Assembly (NCBI GenBank): GCA_965262425.1
Contig: OZ253536.1
Location: 5,208,001 to 5,272,000, forward strand
Origin: CAZOZZ01 sp965262425
GTDB lineage: Bacteria; Acidobacteriota; Terriglobia; 20CM-2-55-15
Length of the DNA: 64,000 nucleotides
Direction of reading: 5' to 3'
Made by a program: the position numbers and the translations under genes
The notes under the pieces: generated by a model
The model's input: only the letters and a program-made list of their open reading frames with translations
What the model was told of the DNA's origin: nothing
Databases searched by the model: none
Shown: positions 47,170-56,674 of the stretch, one piece after another
How positions within the stretch are numbered: the stretch's first letter is position 1
Layout of the letters: each line of letters begins with the position of its first letter

Positions 47170-49055
47170 CTGATGACTCCGGCGGCGGCCGAACAACTGC
47201 CCGCGGATGGTTCTCTTGAGGGATTCGTCATCCGCATCGGGATCGCCGATCCCGTGCCGCGGGCCGAGGTGGTCTTGACGAGTGAGAGAGGCCCATCGAT
47301 AACACTCAGCACAACAACGGACGGGGGAGGCCGGTACCGCTTCGAGAGCGTGCCTGCTGGAACGTACAGGCTGCGTGTGGCTCGTCAGGGTTTCGTTGCC
47401 GCCGAGTTCGGCCAGCGTGGTCCAACGAGCCCGGGAACGCCGATCACCGTCGGCCCGGGTCAGGAACTCGAAGATGTGTTGATCCAGCTGACGCCCACGG
47501 GAGCCATCGCGGGGCGGGTCTACGATCGATACGACGACCCCGTAGTGAAGGCGCGCGTGGAGGCGCTGAGGTACACGTTCCAGGACGGAAGACGCGTCCT
47601 GACCGTCGTCGGAAGCGCAGAAACCAACGACCTGGGCGAGTACCGGCTGTACTGGATGCAACCGGGCCAGTACGTGGTCCGGGCCATGCCTACATCAAGT
47701 TCGGGACTCAAAGGTTCGGTGCTCGCCACCCGCGCGACTGCGTTGCTGGGGGACATGATGGTGGTCCGTGGCAACTCCGGTGGCAGCGCGTACCGACTGT
47801 CGGCGGGCATGCCGGGAACCCCGATGGGTGACCCGGACTCGGACGAGACCTACGTCCCGGTCTACTACCCAGGGTCGACAGATCCGGCGACAGCCGCGCC
47901 GATCGACCTGAGGCCCGGGGCAAACTACACGGGCGTGGACCTGCTGGTTACGGAAACGCGGACCGTTTCCGTCCGTGGGCGCGTTATCAACGGCGCCACC
48001 GGCGGGAGTTCGGGCATTTCGGTAACGCTGCTGCCTCGACAATCGATCGTGGGCGGACCCCAGAAAGGACTCCAGGCAACGGTCTCCGAGACCGGCGAGT
48101 TCGAGGTCCGTCGCGTCGTCCCGGGGTCTTACGATCTCGTCGCCAGTCTCGGAAGCCAGACCTACGTGTCGGTGGGCGCGAGCGGACAGACATCAGTCAA
48201 GGAAGTGATGATCTTCCGAAGTATAACGCCACGACCCGAAACGGGCAGGCTTCCGGAGGATCGACGCACCGACCGGCTTAGAGGTGTGGTGCGGATCGAC
48301 GTTGGGAACGCCGACGTTCGGAACATCACTGTCGCCCTCCAGGCCGGGGTCGACATCACAGGCCGCGTGAGCATCGATCAAGGGCCCCTTGCTGAAGGGG
48401 ATCCGGACGCGGGTCGCATTCGCGTACTTCTCAGACCGGTTCCGTTGATTCCGCAGCTGACCCCGGTTCCTCCCCGGACCGACCCGGCCGGGACGTTCAC
48501 CGTTGCCGGAGTCATACCTTTTGAGTACCGCGTGCAGGTTACAGGCCTCGGCAAGAATCACTATGCTCGGTCGGCTCGTCTCGGAGAAGCAGACGTCCTC
48601 AATTCCCTGCTTCGTCTGGACGGTCCGCCCCGAGGGGCGATGGAGGTCGTTATCGGGACGGACCCCGGGACCCTCGACGCCATCGTACGCGACGACCGTC
48701 AGAACCTCGTTCCCGGCGTCCGGGTGGTTCTGGTCCCGGATCGGGGACGGCGCCTGCGGTCCGACCTGTTTCGTGCCGCTACCGCGGATGCAGATGGCCG
48801 GGTTCACATGGAGGGCATCCCGCCGGGTGACTACACGCTGTTCGCCTGGGAGGAGGTTGAAGAGGGTGCCTGGCAGGACCCGAATTTCCTGAGCATCTAT
48901 GAGCCGCTGGGAAGGGCGGTTCGGATTGGGGCGAACGGCAGGGAGAGCGTCGAACTGGGGTTGATTCCTTACAGGTAGCGCGGTGTTGCTGGCGCTTGGG
49001 CCGCCGTCCGGCCCAGCCCAAGATGACCTTTGATGGACAGAACACTCAGTGATTT

Positions 49056-49087
49056 ACCAGGACCGTCCTACGGTTGTCCTGGTTTTT
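49056..49087 (+). terminator. Rho-independent terminator after the carboxypeptidase-regulatory-like gene
   Basis: ACCAGGAC (49056-49063) pairs with GTCCTGGT (49076-49083) and is followed by a T-run. It also overlaps the end of the convergent lipoprotein gene. Confidence 0.7.
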
Positions 49088-49562
49088 ATTGTGGGCCGAT
49101 TTGCTGGGATTCGAAGCGAACAGATGCGATGACAGCCCTGCCAAGGTCCCGGTGCTCGGGGCTGGCGAACCGCACGACCATGGTGAAGCGGTTTTGATCG
49201 ACAACGATGGGTACATGCACTGCGACGAGATCTTCGGTTTCAATGAACCTTGCAGGTCTCCCGTCTAGAGTATCGTTGCTCGAACTCACCAACTGGTCGT
49301 CGTACTCGGTCAGCGGGCTTGAATACCAGCCATAGTCGTAGAGGATCTCGATGCGTTCGTCGCTCAAGGTAGCGGCGAGAGAGTCCACTGCCTGCGCGTC
49401 TTGTTCACGGACGCTATCGGGCGCCGAGAAGGAAAATGCGCGATCGACTTCGATGAGGCGCCATCCTTCTGGGATTTCCTGACCACTAGCCGTGGTGCAG
49501 CTAGACACCAGTCCACCGACGCATAAGAGCACGGATACTATGCGCAGCCGGAATCGATACAT
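49086..49562 (-). CDS. Small lipoprotein of unknown function
   Basis: From ATG 49562 the 158-residue protein has a lipoprotein signal (RIVSVLLCVGGLVSSC). The mature part (WRLIEVDRAFSFSAPDSV, ILYDYGWYSSPLTEYDD, FTMVVRFASPEHRDLGRAVI) resembles small envelope proteins of the PsbP/DcrB-like type, with alternating strands and a final helix. I cannot name the family. The frame upstream to 49730 lacks a signal. Confidence 0.65.
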   Translation of the reverse strand: MYRFRLRIVSVLLCVGGLVSSCTTASGQEIPEGWRLIEVDRAFSFSAPDSVREQDAQAVDSLAATLSDERIEILYDYGWYSSPLTEYDDQLVSSSNDTLDGRPARFIETEDLVAVHVPIVVDQNRFTMVVRFASPEHRDLGRAVIASVRFESQQIGPQ

Positions 49563-49802
49563 TCTGAGCCTCCCTGATTCTGGACTTTCTACAAGTAACC
49601 CCATCGGCACCGGATTGATAGCCTGGCCTTCCAGGTGTTTCGCGTTCATCGACCGTTTGCATCGTTCTTGATTACCCAACCAAGAACTCCAACTGGCTCC
49701 ATTGATCAGACCATCCAGCCCATTGCCCATGCTGTAACCGGAGTTACATTCTGACCGGGCCGATTTTGACTATCGTTACATATAGGAGGCCGCATCCACG
49801 GC

Positions 49803-50096
49803 ATGAGCCTGGCTCTGACACGATTGCAATTACCATCTTCATTGATCGGAGGCACTGCCGCATTCCTGAAGTGGCTTGCCAGGATCATCGTTACTTTGAC
49901 GTTTCTATGGCTGATTTTGTTTGGATATCTTGACGCCACTCTCGGGGAATTCTTCGGTCCACCGAATTGGACTGCGATTCTGTTAGTGGCGGTTGCCGGA
50001 TGGTTGATCGCTTTTGTCCTCAGTTCCGTGGCGAAACGAATCTTGATCGCAGATCAATCTGCAGGCCGCGCCCCTCACATCAATACCAGGTCCTGA
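49803..50096 (+). CDS. Small inner-membrane protein
   Basis: The 97-residue protein has two membrane helices (LARIIVTLTFLWLILFGYL and AILLVAVAGWLIAFVLSSV) and a basic C-terminus. AGGAGG lies upstream but at a longish 13 nt. The family is not recognised. Confidence 0.55.
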   Translation: MSLALTRLQLPSSLIGGTAAFLKWLARIIVTLTFLWLILFGYLDATLGEFFGPPNWTAILLVAVAGWLIAFVLSSVAKRILIADQSAGRAPHINTRS

Positions 50097-50162
50097 CAAT
50101 TTCTTCGGAAGTTGACCCCAGGTGCGCATGACTGCAGCCAGGGAGTTGCCCATTATTCTTTT

Positions 50163-50479
50163 GGGTCTTCCGCAGAATTTGTGGGTAAAACCGTCTTCCA
50201 TCGCCGCTTGAGGAGACCACGGTGCTCGCCAAGCCTCAAGGCTTCCCTCGCAAGCTCGGCGGCTGCGCCGGCCTTGACCCTCGGCTGCGCTCCGCGGTGT
50301 CGGCTGGTGTGGGCGATGGGGAACGGGGCCTCCGGCGGGGGCTCCGGGCACCGGGTGTAGGCGTCCGACCGAAGTGGGTACTGGAATATTCGCCGTCGAA
50401 CAAAAGAATAAGGCACTTTGTTTCAATTACTTATGTGCGCACAGGCCTTTGGACTGCCCACAAATTCTGCGGAGGAGGC
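50163..50479 (-). mobile_element. 317-bp MITE family A, copy 4
   Basis: Inverted relative to copies 1-3 and flanked by ATTCTTTT (50155-50162, 50480-50487). One base differs near the AT-rich segment (AAGGCACTTT rather than AAGGTACTTT). It lies in an intergenic region just left of IS256 copy 2. Confidence 0.92.
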
Positions 50480-50528
50480 ATTCTTTTGAGTGACTGTGTG
50501 GCTGCTAGCTAGTCGTTCCGGGTAAAGG

Positions 50529-51969
50529 GAAAGTGTGCCAATCTTAGTTGGAAATTGAAACGGCTCCAAACCCTATGGTTTGATGGTATTGGAAGAAACA
50601 ACATCAAGCCTGTAAGAGAAAGGAGCCGAGATGAGCAGTCTGTTACGTTCGGTGAAGAAACGCAAGAAGTCGCGTGTGCTGGGTGAGGTCGAGGTCCTGA
50701 GCCGGGAGGAATACTCGGGACTGGAATTGGACTCGAAGGTGGAGATGATTCGGGCGTTGATCCCACTGGGGTTGATGCACGTGGAGGAGTTGCTCGACGA
50801 GGAAGTGAAGGCGTTGGCGGGTGAGCGATACGCGCGAAAGGAGGCGACGTTGAGGGGCCGGCGACACGGGAGTAATCCGGGGACCGTGGGGCTCGGGGGC
50901 CAGCGGGTGCCGGTTCGGGTGCCTCGAGTGCGCAGCGTGGCGGGCGGGGAGATTCCGCTTCGGAGCTACGAGGAACTCAGTCCGGATGGCGCGGTGAACG
51001 AACTGCTTCTCAGACGTGTGCTTTATGGGATCTCCTGCCGGAACTACGAGTCGGCCGCGGAAGCGATTCCAGGAGCCATCGGATTGTCGAGCTCGACGGT
51101 GTCTCGAGGATTCGTCCAGGCGAGTGGGGCGAAACTTCGGGAGATGCAGGAGCGGGATCTGTCGGCCGAGGACGTGGTGGCGATCTTCCTGGACGGGAAA
51201 ATGTTTGCCGACGCCACGATGGTTGTGGCCCTGGGCATCACAATTACGGGCGACAAACGCTTCTTAGGCTTCGTGGAGACGAGTACGGAGAACGAGCAGG
51301 TACTGACTCCGTTTCTCCGTTCATTGATGGAGCGAGGCCTGGACATCTCTGAAGGCGTGCTGGTGATCGTCGACGGCGGCAAAGGTCTGCGCGCGGCAGT
51401 CAAGCGGGCATTCGGTAATCGAGCCCTGGTCCAACGCTGCCAATGGCACAAACGCGAGAACGTGGTGAGCTACCTGTCGAAGACCGAGCAAGCCGCGTGG
51501 CGCAAGCGGCTTCAGCGTGCGTACCAGCGCCCGGAGTACAACGAAGCCCGGGCGGCCCTCGAACAGCTCCATGGAGAGCTCGAGGAGCGAAACCAATCGG
51601 CCGCTACGAGCCTTGAGGAAGGCCTGGAGGAGACCCTCACGTTGCATCGACTCGGCGTGTACGGGGTCCTGGGCCGTTCGTTCAAGACGACGAATTGCTT
51701 GGAATCGGTCAATGCCCTCGTCGAGGAAAGGTGCGCGAAGGTCGATCATTGGAAGAACTCGAGCCAGCGGCAGCGCTGGTTGGCGACGGCGCTCATCGAC
51801 ATCGAACCACGCTTGAGGAAGGTGATCGGCTACCGTCATCTTCCAAAGCTCCGCGAAGCCCTCAGGCGGGAGCTGAAGATTGAGGCGAAGACGTCGACGA
51901 GATCGAAGAAGAAGGTTGCGTGACCAATCGTGAGCCGTGGAGAGTTTCAACTAAGAATGGGATTGACTC
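50529..51969 (+). mobile_element. IS256-family insertion sequence, copy 2
   Basis: 1441 bp, same ends as copy 1, flanked by GGTAAAGG (50521-50528, 51970-51977). The different target duplication shows independent insertion, so the pair with copy 1 is not a composite transposon. Confidence 0.93.
50631..51923 (+). CDS. IS256-family transposase, copy 2
   Basis: Identical 430-residue protein to copy 1, with all catalytic motifs. The two elements are in direct orientation, 3359 bp apart, so recombination between them could delete the intervening genes. Confidence 0.95.
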   Translation: MSSLLRSVKKRKKSRVLGEVEVLSREEYSGLELDSKVEMIRALIPLGLMHVEELLDEEVKALAGERYARKEATLRGRRHGSNPGTVGLGGQRVPVRVPRVRSVAGGEIPLRSYEELSPDGAVNELLLRRVLYGISCRNYESAAEAIPGAIGLSSSTVSRGFVQASGAKLREMQERDLSAEDVVAIFLDGKMFADATMVVALGITITGDKRFLGFVETSTENEQVLTPFLRSLMERGLDISEGVLVIVDGGKGLRAAVKRAFGNRALVQRCQWHKRENVVSYLSKTEQAAWRKRLQRAYQRPEYNEARAALEQLHGELEERNQSAATSLEEGLEETLTLHRLGVYGVLGRSFKTTNCLESVNALVEERCAKVDHWKNSSQRQRWLATALIDIEPRLRKVIGYRHLPKLREALRRELKIEAKTSTRSKKKVA

Positions 51970-51988
51970 GGTAAAGGCCTCAGCGCAC

Positions 51989-53083
51989 CTATGGCTGCGA
52001 ACAGCGTTGAATTTCGGTGATCACGTCTTGTGAACTCCTGCCGTCAAACTGTTCACGGATCACATCAGCGGTGTCAGGGCTCAAGTGGAGAACGTTTTCG
52101 TTGATTCGGAAGAGTCCCGTCCAGGACCCGTTGAGGGCATAGCGCGGGATGCCCCTCACATCGGGGAGATCGGTTCGGGCCTCGTCGGCCAGAAAAAGGA
52201 TGTAGCGCTCTGCCGGCTGCATCAGATGGTACTGAATCGGCAGTTCCGAGTACGAGCCAACTACGCCGCCCTTTTGAGATATGACGACTTGTGGGATCGA
52301 TTCCGATCCTTTCAACACCCGGCTGACCTCCAATATCGAATCTGTTTCCAGAAAACGGAAAAACGGAAAAGATCCTTCCTGAAGAATCCCTATGCCGGAG
52401 AGATTCTTGACGCCCTCTCTCGGAGCCAAGACCGATTGAACATAAGCCTCGGCTATCAATATCGAAGAGTCGCACAGTTCCTCAATCGACCTGGGCAGAA
52501 GACCAGGAGCAAGTGGCAGGGAGAAAGTAATACTGTCTGGTGGCGGACCGGCAAGTGGCAGGGCGAAACTAACGCTGTTTGATGGCGAACTGGGGGGAGG
52601 CGGCAGTCGGCCACCCTGATTGGGCTCCCTGAAGGCTTCAGCAGGGCGCTGACCGAAAATCTTCCGGTAAACCATGGGTACGTCCGACTGAATTGTCAGT
52701 GTATTGCCTTGCAGCGTGCCTTCGAAACCGTCGTCACCCACCTCGACCTTGAAGATGATGCTTGTGCCCTGCTGCAAATAGGTGCCGCGGCCCGAGCTAT
52801 CACTATCATAGGTGCGACGACTCTCCGTGTAGCGATACCGCGTGGTCCAGATATGGGTACCGTCTGCTTGAAGTCGGACCGAACCGCCCCAAACCTCTTG
52901 CCTGGCGCCTCCGCTCTCGGAGACGACTGCCGGGAGCTCCTGAGAGTTCGCGCGAACTAGAAAGTACTCGCCTACAGCGCTAACGGCCTCATTCGGCGTG
53001 ATCTCTTGTGCAAACGCGCTGTATGTGGGACCCGATAGGGCGGTCAGAAGAAAGCTAATGGACAGAGATCTTGAAAACAACAT
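51989..53083 (-). CDS. Secreted hypothetical protein with a duplicated 15-residue motif
   Basis: The 364-residue protein starts with ATG 53083 (GGAGG upstream) and a signal peptide (SISFLLTALSGPTYSAFAQ). The N-terminal third (SVGEYFLVRANSQELPAVV) resembles lipocalin-like or DUF-type secreted domains. A Pro-rich linker contains SVSFALPLAGPPPD followed by SITFSLPLAPG, a tandem duplication. The C-terminal part has LCDSSILIAEAYVQSVL and YILFLADEAR, similar to metalloprotease-inhibitor-like secreted proteins. Function is unknown. Confidence 0.65.
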   Translation of the reverse strand: MLFSRSLSISFLLTALSGPTYSAFAQEITPNEAVSAVGEYFLVRANSQELPAVVSESGGARQEVWGGSVRLQADGTHIWTTRYRYTESRRTYDSDSSGRGTYLQQGTSIIFKVEVGDDGFEGTLQGNTLTIQSDVPMVYRKIFGQRPAEAFREPNQGGRLPPPPSSPSNSVSFALPLAGPPPDSITFSLPLAPGLLPRSIEELCDSSILIAEAYVQSVLAPREGVKNLSGIGILQEGSFPFFRFLETDSILEVSRVLKGSESIPQVVISQKGGVVGSYSELPIQYHLMQPAERYILFLADEARTDLPDVRGIPRYALNGSWTGLFRINENVLHLSPDTADVIREQFDGRSSQDVITEIQRCSQP

Positions 53084-53414
53084 TTCACCTCCAACCTGTC
53101 AGCGACATTGTGAATATCCCAGCGTTGAAGTCGTGTGAACTTCACGTCGGGACCCTCATTCTAACTTCACGGTCATCCTGCGACAGGATACGAGTGGGAT
53201 CAATGCACTACCCCTCGATTCCTTCTGTACTGCTTCTGAACAGCTATCGAGGGGCCCCTGATGGGCTGCCTCCTTGTGTTCCTAAAAGCCGTGGAGGCAG
53301 CGATGTTGAGAATGGATTGGTGAACGCTGAGCGTTTATCGAGAGTAGTCCCACGCAGCTTCCCCAACAACCCGCGCGCCCAGGCACTTGTACGGTTTCCC
53401 AAGCATGAGATCGT
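53084..53414. other. Intergenic region, no feature seen
   Basis: I find no convincing gene or repeat between the secreted protein start and the kinase-stub promoter. Confidence 0.45.
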
Positions 53415-53447
53415 TTGATTGCGTTCAACTCCAGCCTGTAGTCTCAT
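53415..53447 (+). promoter_or_regulatory. Kinase-type promoter module (TTGATT-N21-TCTCAT)
   Basis: TTGATT 53415-53420, TCTCAT 53442-53447. The GTG start is 6 nt further. The -35 TTGACC is not conserved here (GCGTTCAACTCC follows). Confidence 0.5.
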
Positions 53448-53453
53448 CTAGGC

Positions 53454-53595
53454 GTGATTCAGCCCGGCTCGAAACTTGCGCGCTACGAAGTCGTTTCTGC
53501 CATCGGAAAGGGTGGAATGGGCGAGGTGTGGAAGCCGAAGCACACGAAGCTCGGTCGTGATGTTGCTATCAAGACGTTGCCTGCCGAGACGTTGT
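53454..53595 (+). pseudogene. Kinase N-terminal stub fused to an IS30 remnant
   Basis: GTG 53454 starts IQPGSKLARYEVVSAIGKG, with the glycine loop and VAIKTLPAET, then the sequence switches to an IS30-type transposase at about 53596. The kinase is lost after the ATP-binding lysine. Confidence 0.8.
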
Positions 53596-54050
53596 CATTG
53601 GGAAGGCGATCTGATAGCCGGATCGAATCAGAGCTACATTGCGACTCTGGTGGAACGTCATACCCGTTACGTGATGTTGGTGAAGGTCGCCAATAGGCAG
53701 ACGCAGACCGTGATTCCCGCGCTGATCAAACAGTCCAAGAAACTGCCGACCGAGCTGTACAAATCGCTGACCTGGGATCAAGGCAAGGAACTGGCCCATC
53801 ATCGACGGTTTAGCTTGGCCACCGACATTGATGTGTACTTCTGCGATCCGCACAGCCCATGGCAACGCGGTTCCAATGAGAATACCAATGGCTTGCTCCG
53901 ACAGTACTTCCCAAAGGGACCGACTTATCGGTGCACTCGCAGGCTCATCTAAGCAAGGTGGCGCGTCAGCTCAACGAACGGCCACGTAAAACGTTGGGGT
54001 TCGAAACTCCGGCAGAACGATTTAACGCTTGTGTTGCGTCGACCAGTTGA
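53596..54050 (+). pseudogene. IS30-family transposase remnant
   Basis: The C-terminal region is present: EGDLIAGSNQSYIATLVERH, TWDQGKELAHHRRF, DPHSPWQRGSNENTNGLLRQ and, after a one-base deletion near 53919 (AAAGGGACC), SQAHLSKVARQLNERPRKTL. The N-terminal DNA-binding part is missing. The element is not active by itself. Confidence 0.82.
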
Positions 54051-54148
54051 GCCCGCCCGTCATCACGTACATGTGGAAAAGACCGGCCGTCGCCTCGGTC
54101 CGATTACAGGCAGATGGAAGAGTAGGCGCTTAACCAACCGGGCGGTCG

Positions 54149-54182
54149 TTTGATTGACCCCAACTCCCGCCTTTCGTATCAT
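54149..54182 (+). promoter_or_regulatory. Kinase promoter module (TTTGATTGACC / TATCAT)
   Basis: TTGACC 54154-54159, 17 nt, TATCAT 54177-54182. The 115 bp from here to the kinase start are nearly identical to the promoter at 1922 and include the same 40-nt leader. Confidence 0.6.
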
Positions 54183-54222
54183 CTACGGAGTTTTTCACCG
54201 ATCGCTCCAAGACACCTAAATG

Positions 54223-54339
54223 ATGCAACCTGGCACGCAGCTTGGCCACTACGAGATCGTCTCCGCTCGGCAAGGGTGGCATGGGCGAGGTGTGGCGTGC
54301 GCGTGACACGACGCTCGGGATGGAAGTCGCCATCAAGAC
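54223..54339 (+). pseudogene. Kinase N-terminal stub with frameshift
   Basis: ATG 54223 starts QPGTQLGHYEIVS, a duplicate of the kinase at 1848. A two-base deletion shifts the frame before GKGGMGEVWRARD, and the similarity ends after MEVAIKT at 54339. The gene stops near the same point (AIKT) as the stub at 53454. Confidence 0.78.
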
Positions 54340-55303
54340 CCACCGCGCCGTCGCGGCTCATCTGTGGGTATTCACAGTCGCTCGCCGACCGGCAGTTCTC
54401 CGCGTATTGCATCCAACGCGCAGAGGTTGTCGAATTACTGAAGCCCCAGTTCTACGGCCAGCGTCTCTACGAATGCAGGAGAAGCAAGTTGGTAATACAG
54501 AACGCCTCTGGACTTCAGCGTTCGATGCGCCAATGCGTCGCAGACAGCAAGGTCTACAGCGCCCAATGACGGAGGGTTGTCCTCTCGAAACGCCATGTCT
54601 ATCAACTCGTGTCGCGTTCCGACTACTGGTGCGAACACGGCTCTGGCAGTCTCCACGAAGATTGGACTGACCGAGACGACCGCGATGACGGACGACTTCT
54701 TGAGAGCCGAAATCTTTTGAACTATGTCGTCTGCACTGGAAAGTTTGAGAGTGAGCAGCGGATTCAGTTCTGGCAGTGCGTTCCGGATCCACCTGACCGA
54801 GCCCGGTGCGCAAACGACCACAGCCCCTACCGCTAGTCCCGGGTTGGCAACCAATTCGTCGGGCGAGCAGGTTTGTATTGGACACGTGAGCGAGCGTTCT
54901 AATTCGTCGTCGAGAATTTGCCTCAGCCCAGCGTCCGCACTAACGACCAGGACTTGCTCGGGCGGTTCCTGAAGAAGTCTATCCTGGACACGTAGGCGGA
55001 GTTGCTGCGCCGTATGTCCGCGTCGTCTGGCCGTCGATATGAAGTCGTCGATCAGCTCGTCGAGCCCCTCGATTCGGGACGACCGTTCCGCTTTGCTGAG
55101 GTCCGCCACAACCATCTTTGCCCCAAGACGTGAATCGACCCAACCCCTCTCTTTCAGAATCTTGTACGCATTTCCAGCAGTGTTTCGGGTCTTCCGCAGA
55201 ATTTGTGGGTAAAACCGTCTTCCATCGCCGCTTGAGGAGTGAGGTGCTCCCCAAAATTCGGACAGGTCGCTAAGGTGTAAAATCGCTGCCTCGGGAGAGG
55301 CAG

Positions 55304-55597
55304 ATGAAGAAGAGACAGAGGAAGCAGTACAGCGCCGATCTGAAGGCGAAGATCGCGGTGGAGGCGGTGAAGGGACAGCGAACGATCCAGGAGATCGCCT
55401 CCAACTACGGGGTCCACCCGAATATGGTGACAAAGTGGAAGAAGCAGTTGCTCGATGGCGCATCGGAGATCTTCTCGAACGGGAAGACACAATCGATGGA
55501 AGCCGATGAAGAAGTCCGGACCGAACTTTACCAAGAGATCGGAAAGTTGCACGTCGAGGTGGATTGGTTGAAAAAAAAGTCCGGACTTTCACGTTAG
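55304..55597 (+). CDS. IS3-family OrfA (helix-turn-helix protein)
   Basis: The 97-residue protein starts KKRQRKQYSADLKAKIAVEA and has the helix-turn-helix IQEIASNYGVHPNMVTKWKK, then a leucine-zipper-like tail. It overlaps OrfB. A run of eight A (55571-55578) inside GGTTGAAAAAAAAG is a probable -1 frameshift site producing the OrfAB transposase. Confidence 0.92.
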   Translation: MKKRQRKQYSADLKAKIAVEAVKGQRTIQEIASNYGVHPNMVTKWKKQLLDGASEIFSNGKTQSMEADEEVRTELYQEIGKLHVEVDWLKKKSGLSR

Positions 55598-56484
55598 GAC
55601 AACGACGGCCATGGATCGAATCAAGCGACAAGAAACTGAGCATCACCGAGCAGTGCCGGTTGGCGGGAGTGTCCCGGTCGGGACTCTACTACACGCCTGT
55701 TGGCGAGAGCGCCGAGAACCTGGAGTTGATGCGTCTGTTGGACGAGCAGTACACACGGACGCCGTTCTACGGCGTGCGGCGGATGACTCACTGGCTGGAG
55801 AATCAAGGTCACCGGGTCAATGCGAAACGAGTACGACGGCTCATGCGGCAGATGGGACTGGAAGCGATCTATCCCAAACCGCGGTTGTCGACGCCGGCAC
55901 CGGGACATCGGATCTATCCGTACCAGCTACGGGGGCTGAGGATCGATCGCCCAGACATGGTGTGGGCCACCGATATCACGTATATCCGTCTGCGGCAGGG
56001 GTTTATCTATCTGGTGGCGATCATGGACTGGTACAGCCGGTATGTGCTGGCCTGGGAGGTTTCAGTATCGATGGACAGCGCTTTCTGCGTGTCGGCATTG
56101 GACTGGGCCCTGAGGCATGCGCAACCGGAGATCTTCAACTCGGATCAGGGTTCTCAGTTCACCAGCGATGCGTTTACGAGCCGACTCGAAGGCGAGGGCA
56201 TCCGGATCAGCATGGACGGCCGGGGCCGGTTCCTGGACAACATTTTCGTCGAACGTCTATGGCGAACGGTGAAGTACGAGGAAGTGTACCTGAAGGACTA
56301 CATGAGCGTTCCCGAGGCGGTCTCGAACCTGACTGTCTATTTCAGATTTTACAATCAGGAACGCGGTCATCAGGTATTCGACTATCAGACACCCGAGGCG
56401 ATGTACTTTCAAAGTACGAGGAGTACGGCATCGGTCAAGAAAGCAGCCATACTCCAGGTTGCCCCAGACGGCGAACGCCGTTGA
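55564..56484 (+). CDS. IS3-family OrfB (DDE transposase)
   Basis: The 306-residue frame has the IS3 rve domain with Asp in VWATDITYIRL, Asp in FNSDQGSQFTS and Glu in NIFVERLWRTVKYEEVYL, preceded by the HTH_21 segment TPFYGVRRMTHWLENQGH. It is intact and probably expressed by frameshift from OrfA. Confidence 0.94.
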   Translation: MVEKKVRTFTLGQRRPWIESSDKKLSITEQCRLAGVSRSGLYYTPVGESAENLELMRLLDEQYTRTPFYGVRRMTHWLENQGHRVNAKRVRRLMRQMGLEAIYPKPRLSTPAPGHRIYPYQLRGLRIDRPDMVWATDITYIRLRQGFIYLVAIMDWYSRYVLAWEVSVSMDSAFCVSALDWALRHAQPEIFNSDQGSQFTSDAFTSRLEGEGIRISMDGRGRFLDNIFVERLWRTVKYEEVYLKDYMSVPEAVSNLTVYFRFYNQERGHQVFDYQTPEAMYFQSTRSTASVKKAAILQVAPDGERR

Positions 56485-56572
56485 CAGGCGATCCTGGCGC
56501 GATCTTTTCTCTGGAAGTGTTTATCGGAGGCGAAAAGAAAGAAAAGAGAACCAAAAAAGAAAGAAAGCTGCA

Positions 56573-56674
56573 GCCTGTGGAAACTGCCGCCGCTGATGGA
56601 AATCCTCAAAAAGGATTTCCACAACGGCTTGAAAACAGCCTCGGAGACTCGGCTTTTTCACAGTTCCCACAGGC
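56573..56674 (+). repeat. Nested stem-loops in the IS3 tail
   Basis: GCCTGTGGAAACTG (56573-56586) pairs with CAGTTCCCACAGGC (56661-56674) with one mismatch. Inside lies GGAAATCC/GGATTTCC (56598-56620). The region is unusually A-rich upstream (56530-56565). Confidence 0.55.

Larger units (their letters stand above)
45687..48978 (+). pseudogene. Secreted carboxypeptidase-regulatory-like (CarboxypepD_reg) protein interrupted in its signal peptide by IS256
   Basis: ATG 45687 (AAGGAG 9 nt upstream) reads MKSIVLFLTLMLMT. After removal of the IS and one CTGATGACT it continues as PAAAEQLPADGSLEGFV, giving a 613-residue secreted protein. The body has repeated transthyretin-like domains: GGRYRFESVPAGTYRLRVAR, DLGEYRLYWMQPGQYVVRAM, GEFEVRRVVPGSYDLVAS and DGRVHMEGIPPGDYTLFAW. 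These are common in surface proteins of Acidobacteriota. The remaining ORF could start at ATG 47173 within the target duplication but would lack a signal peptide. Confidence 0.87.

Noticed and set aside
45729..51969. A composite transposon formed by the two IS256 copies
   Set aside because: Each copy has its own target duplication, so they inserted separately.
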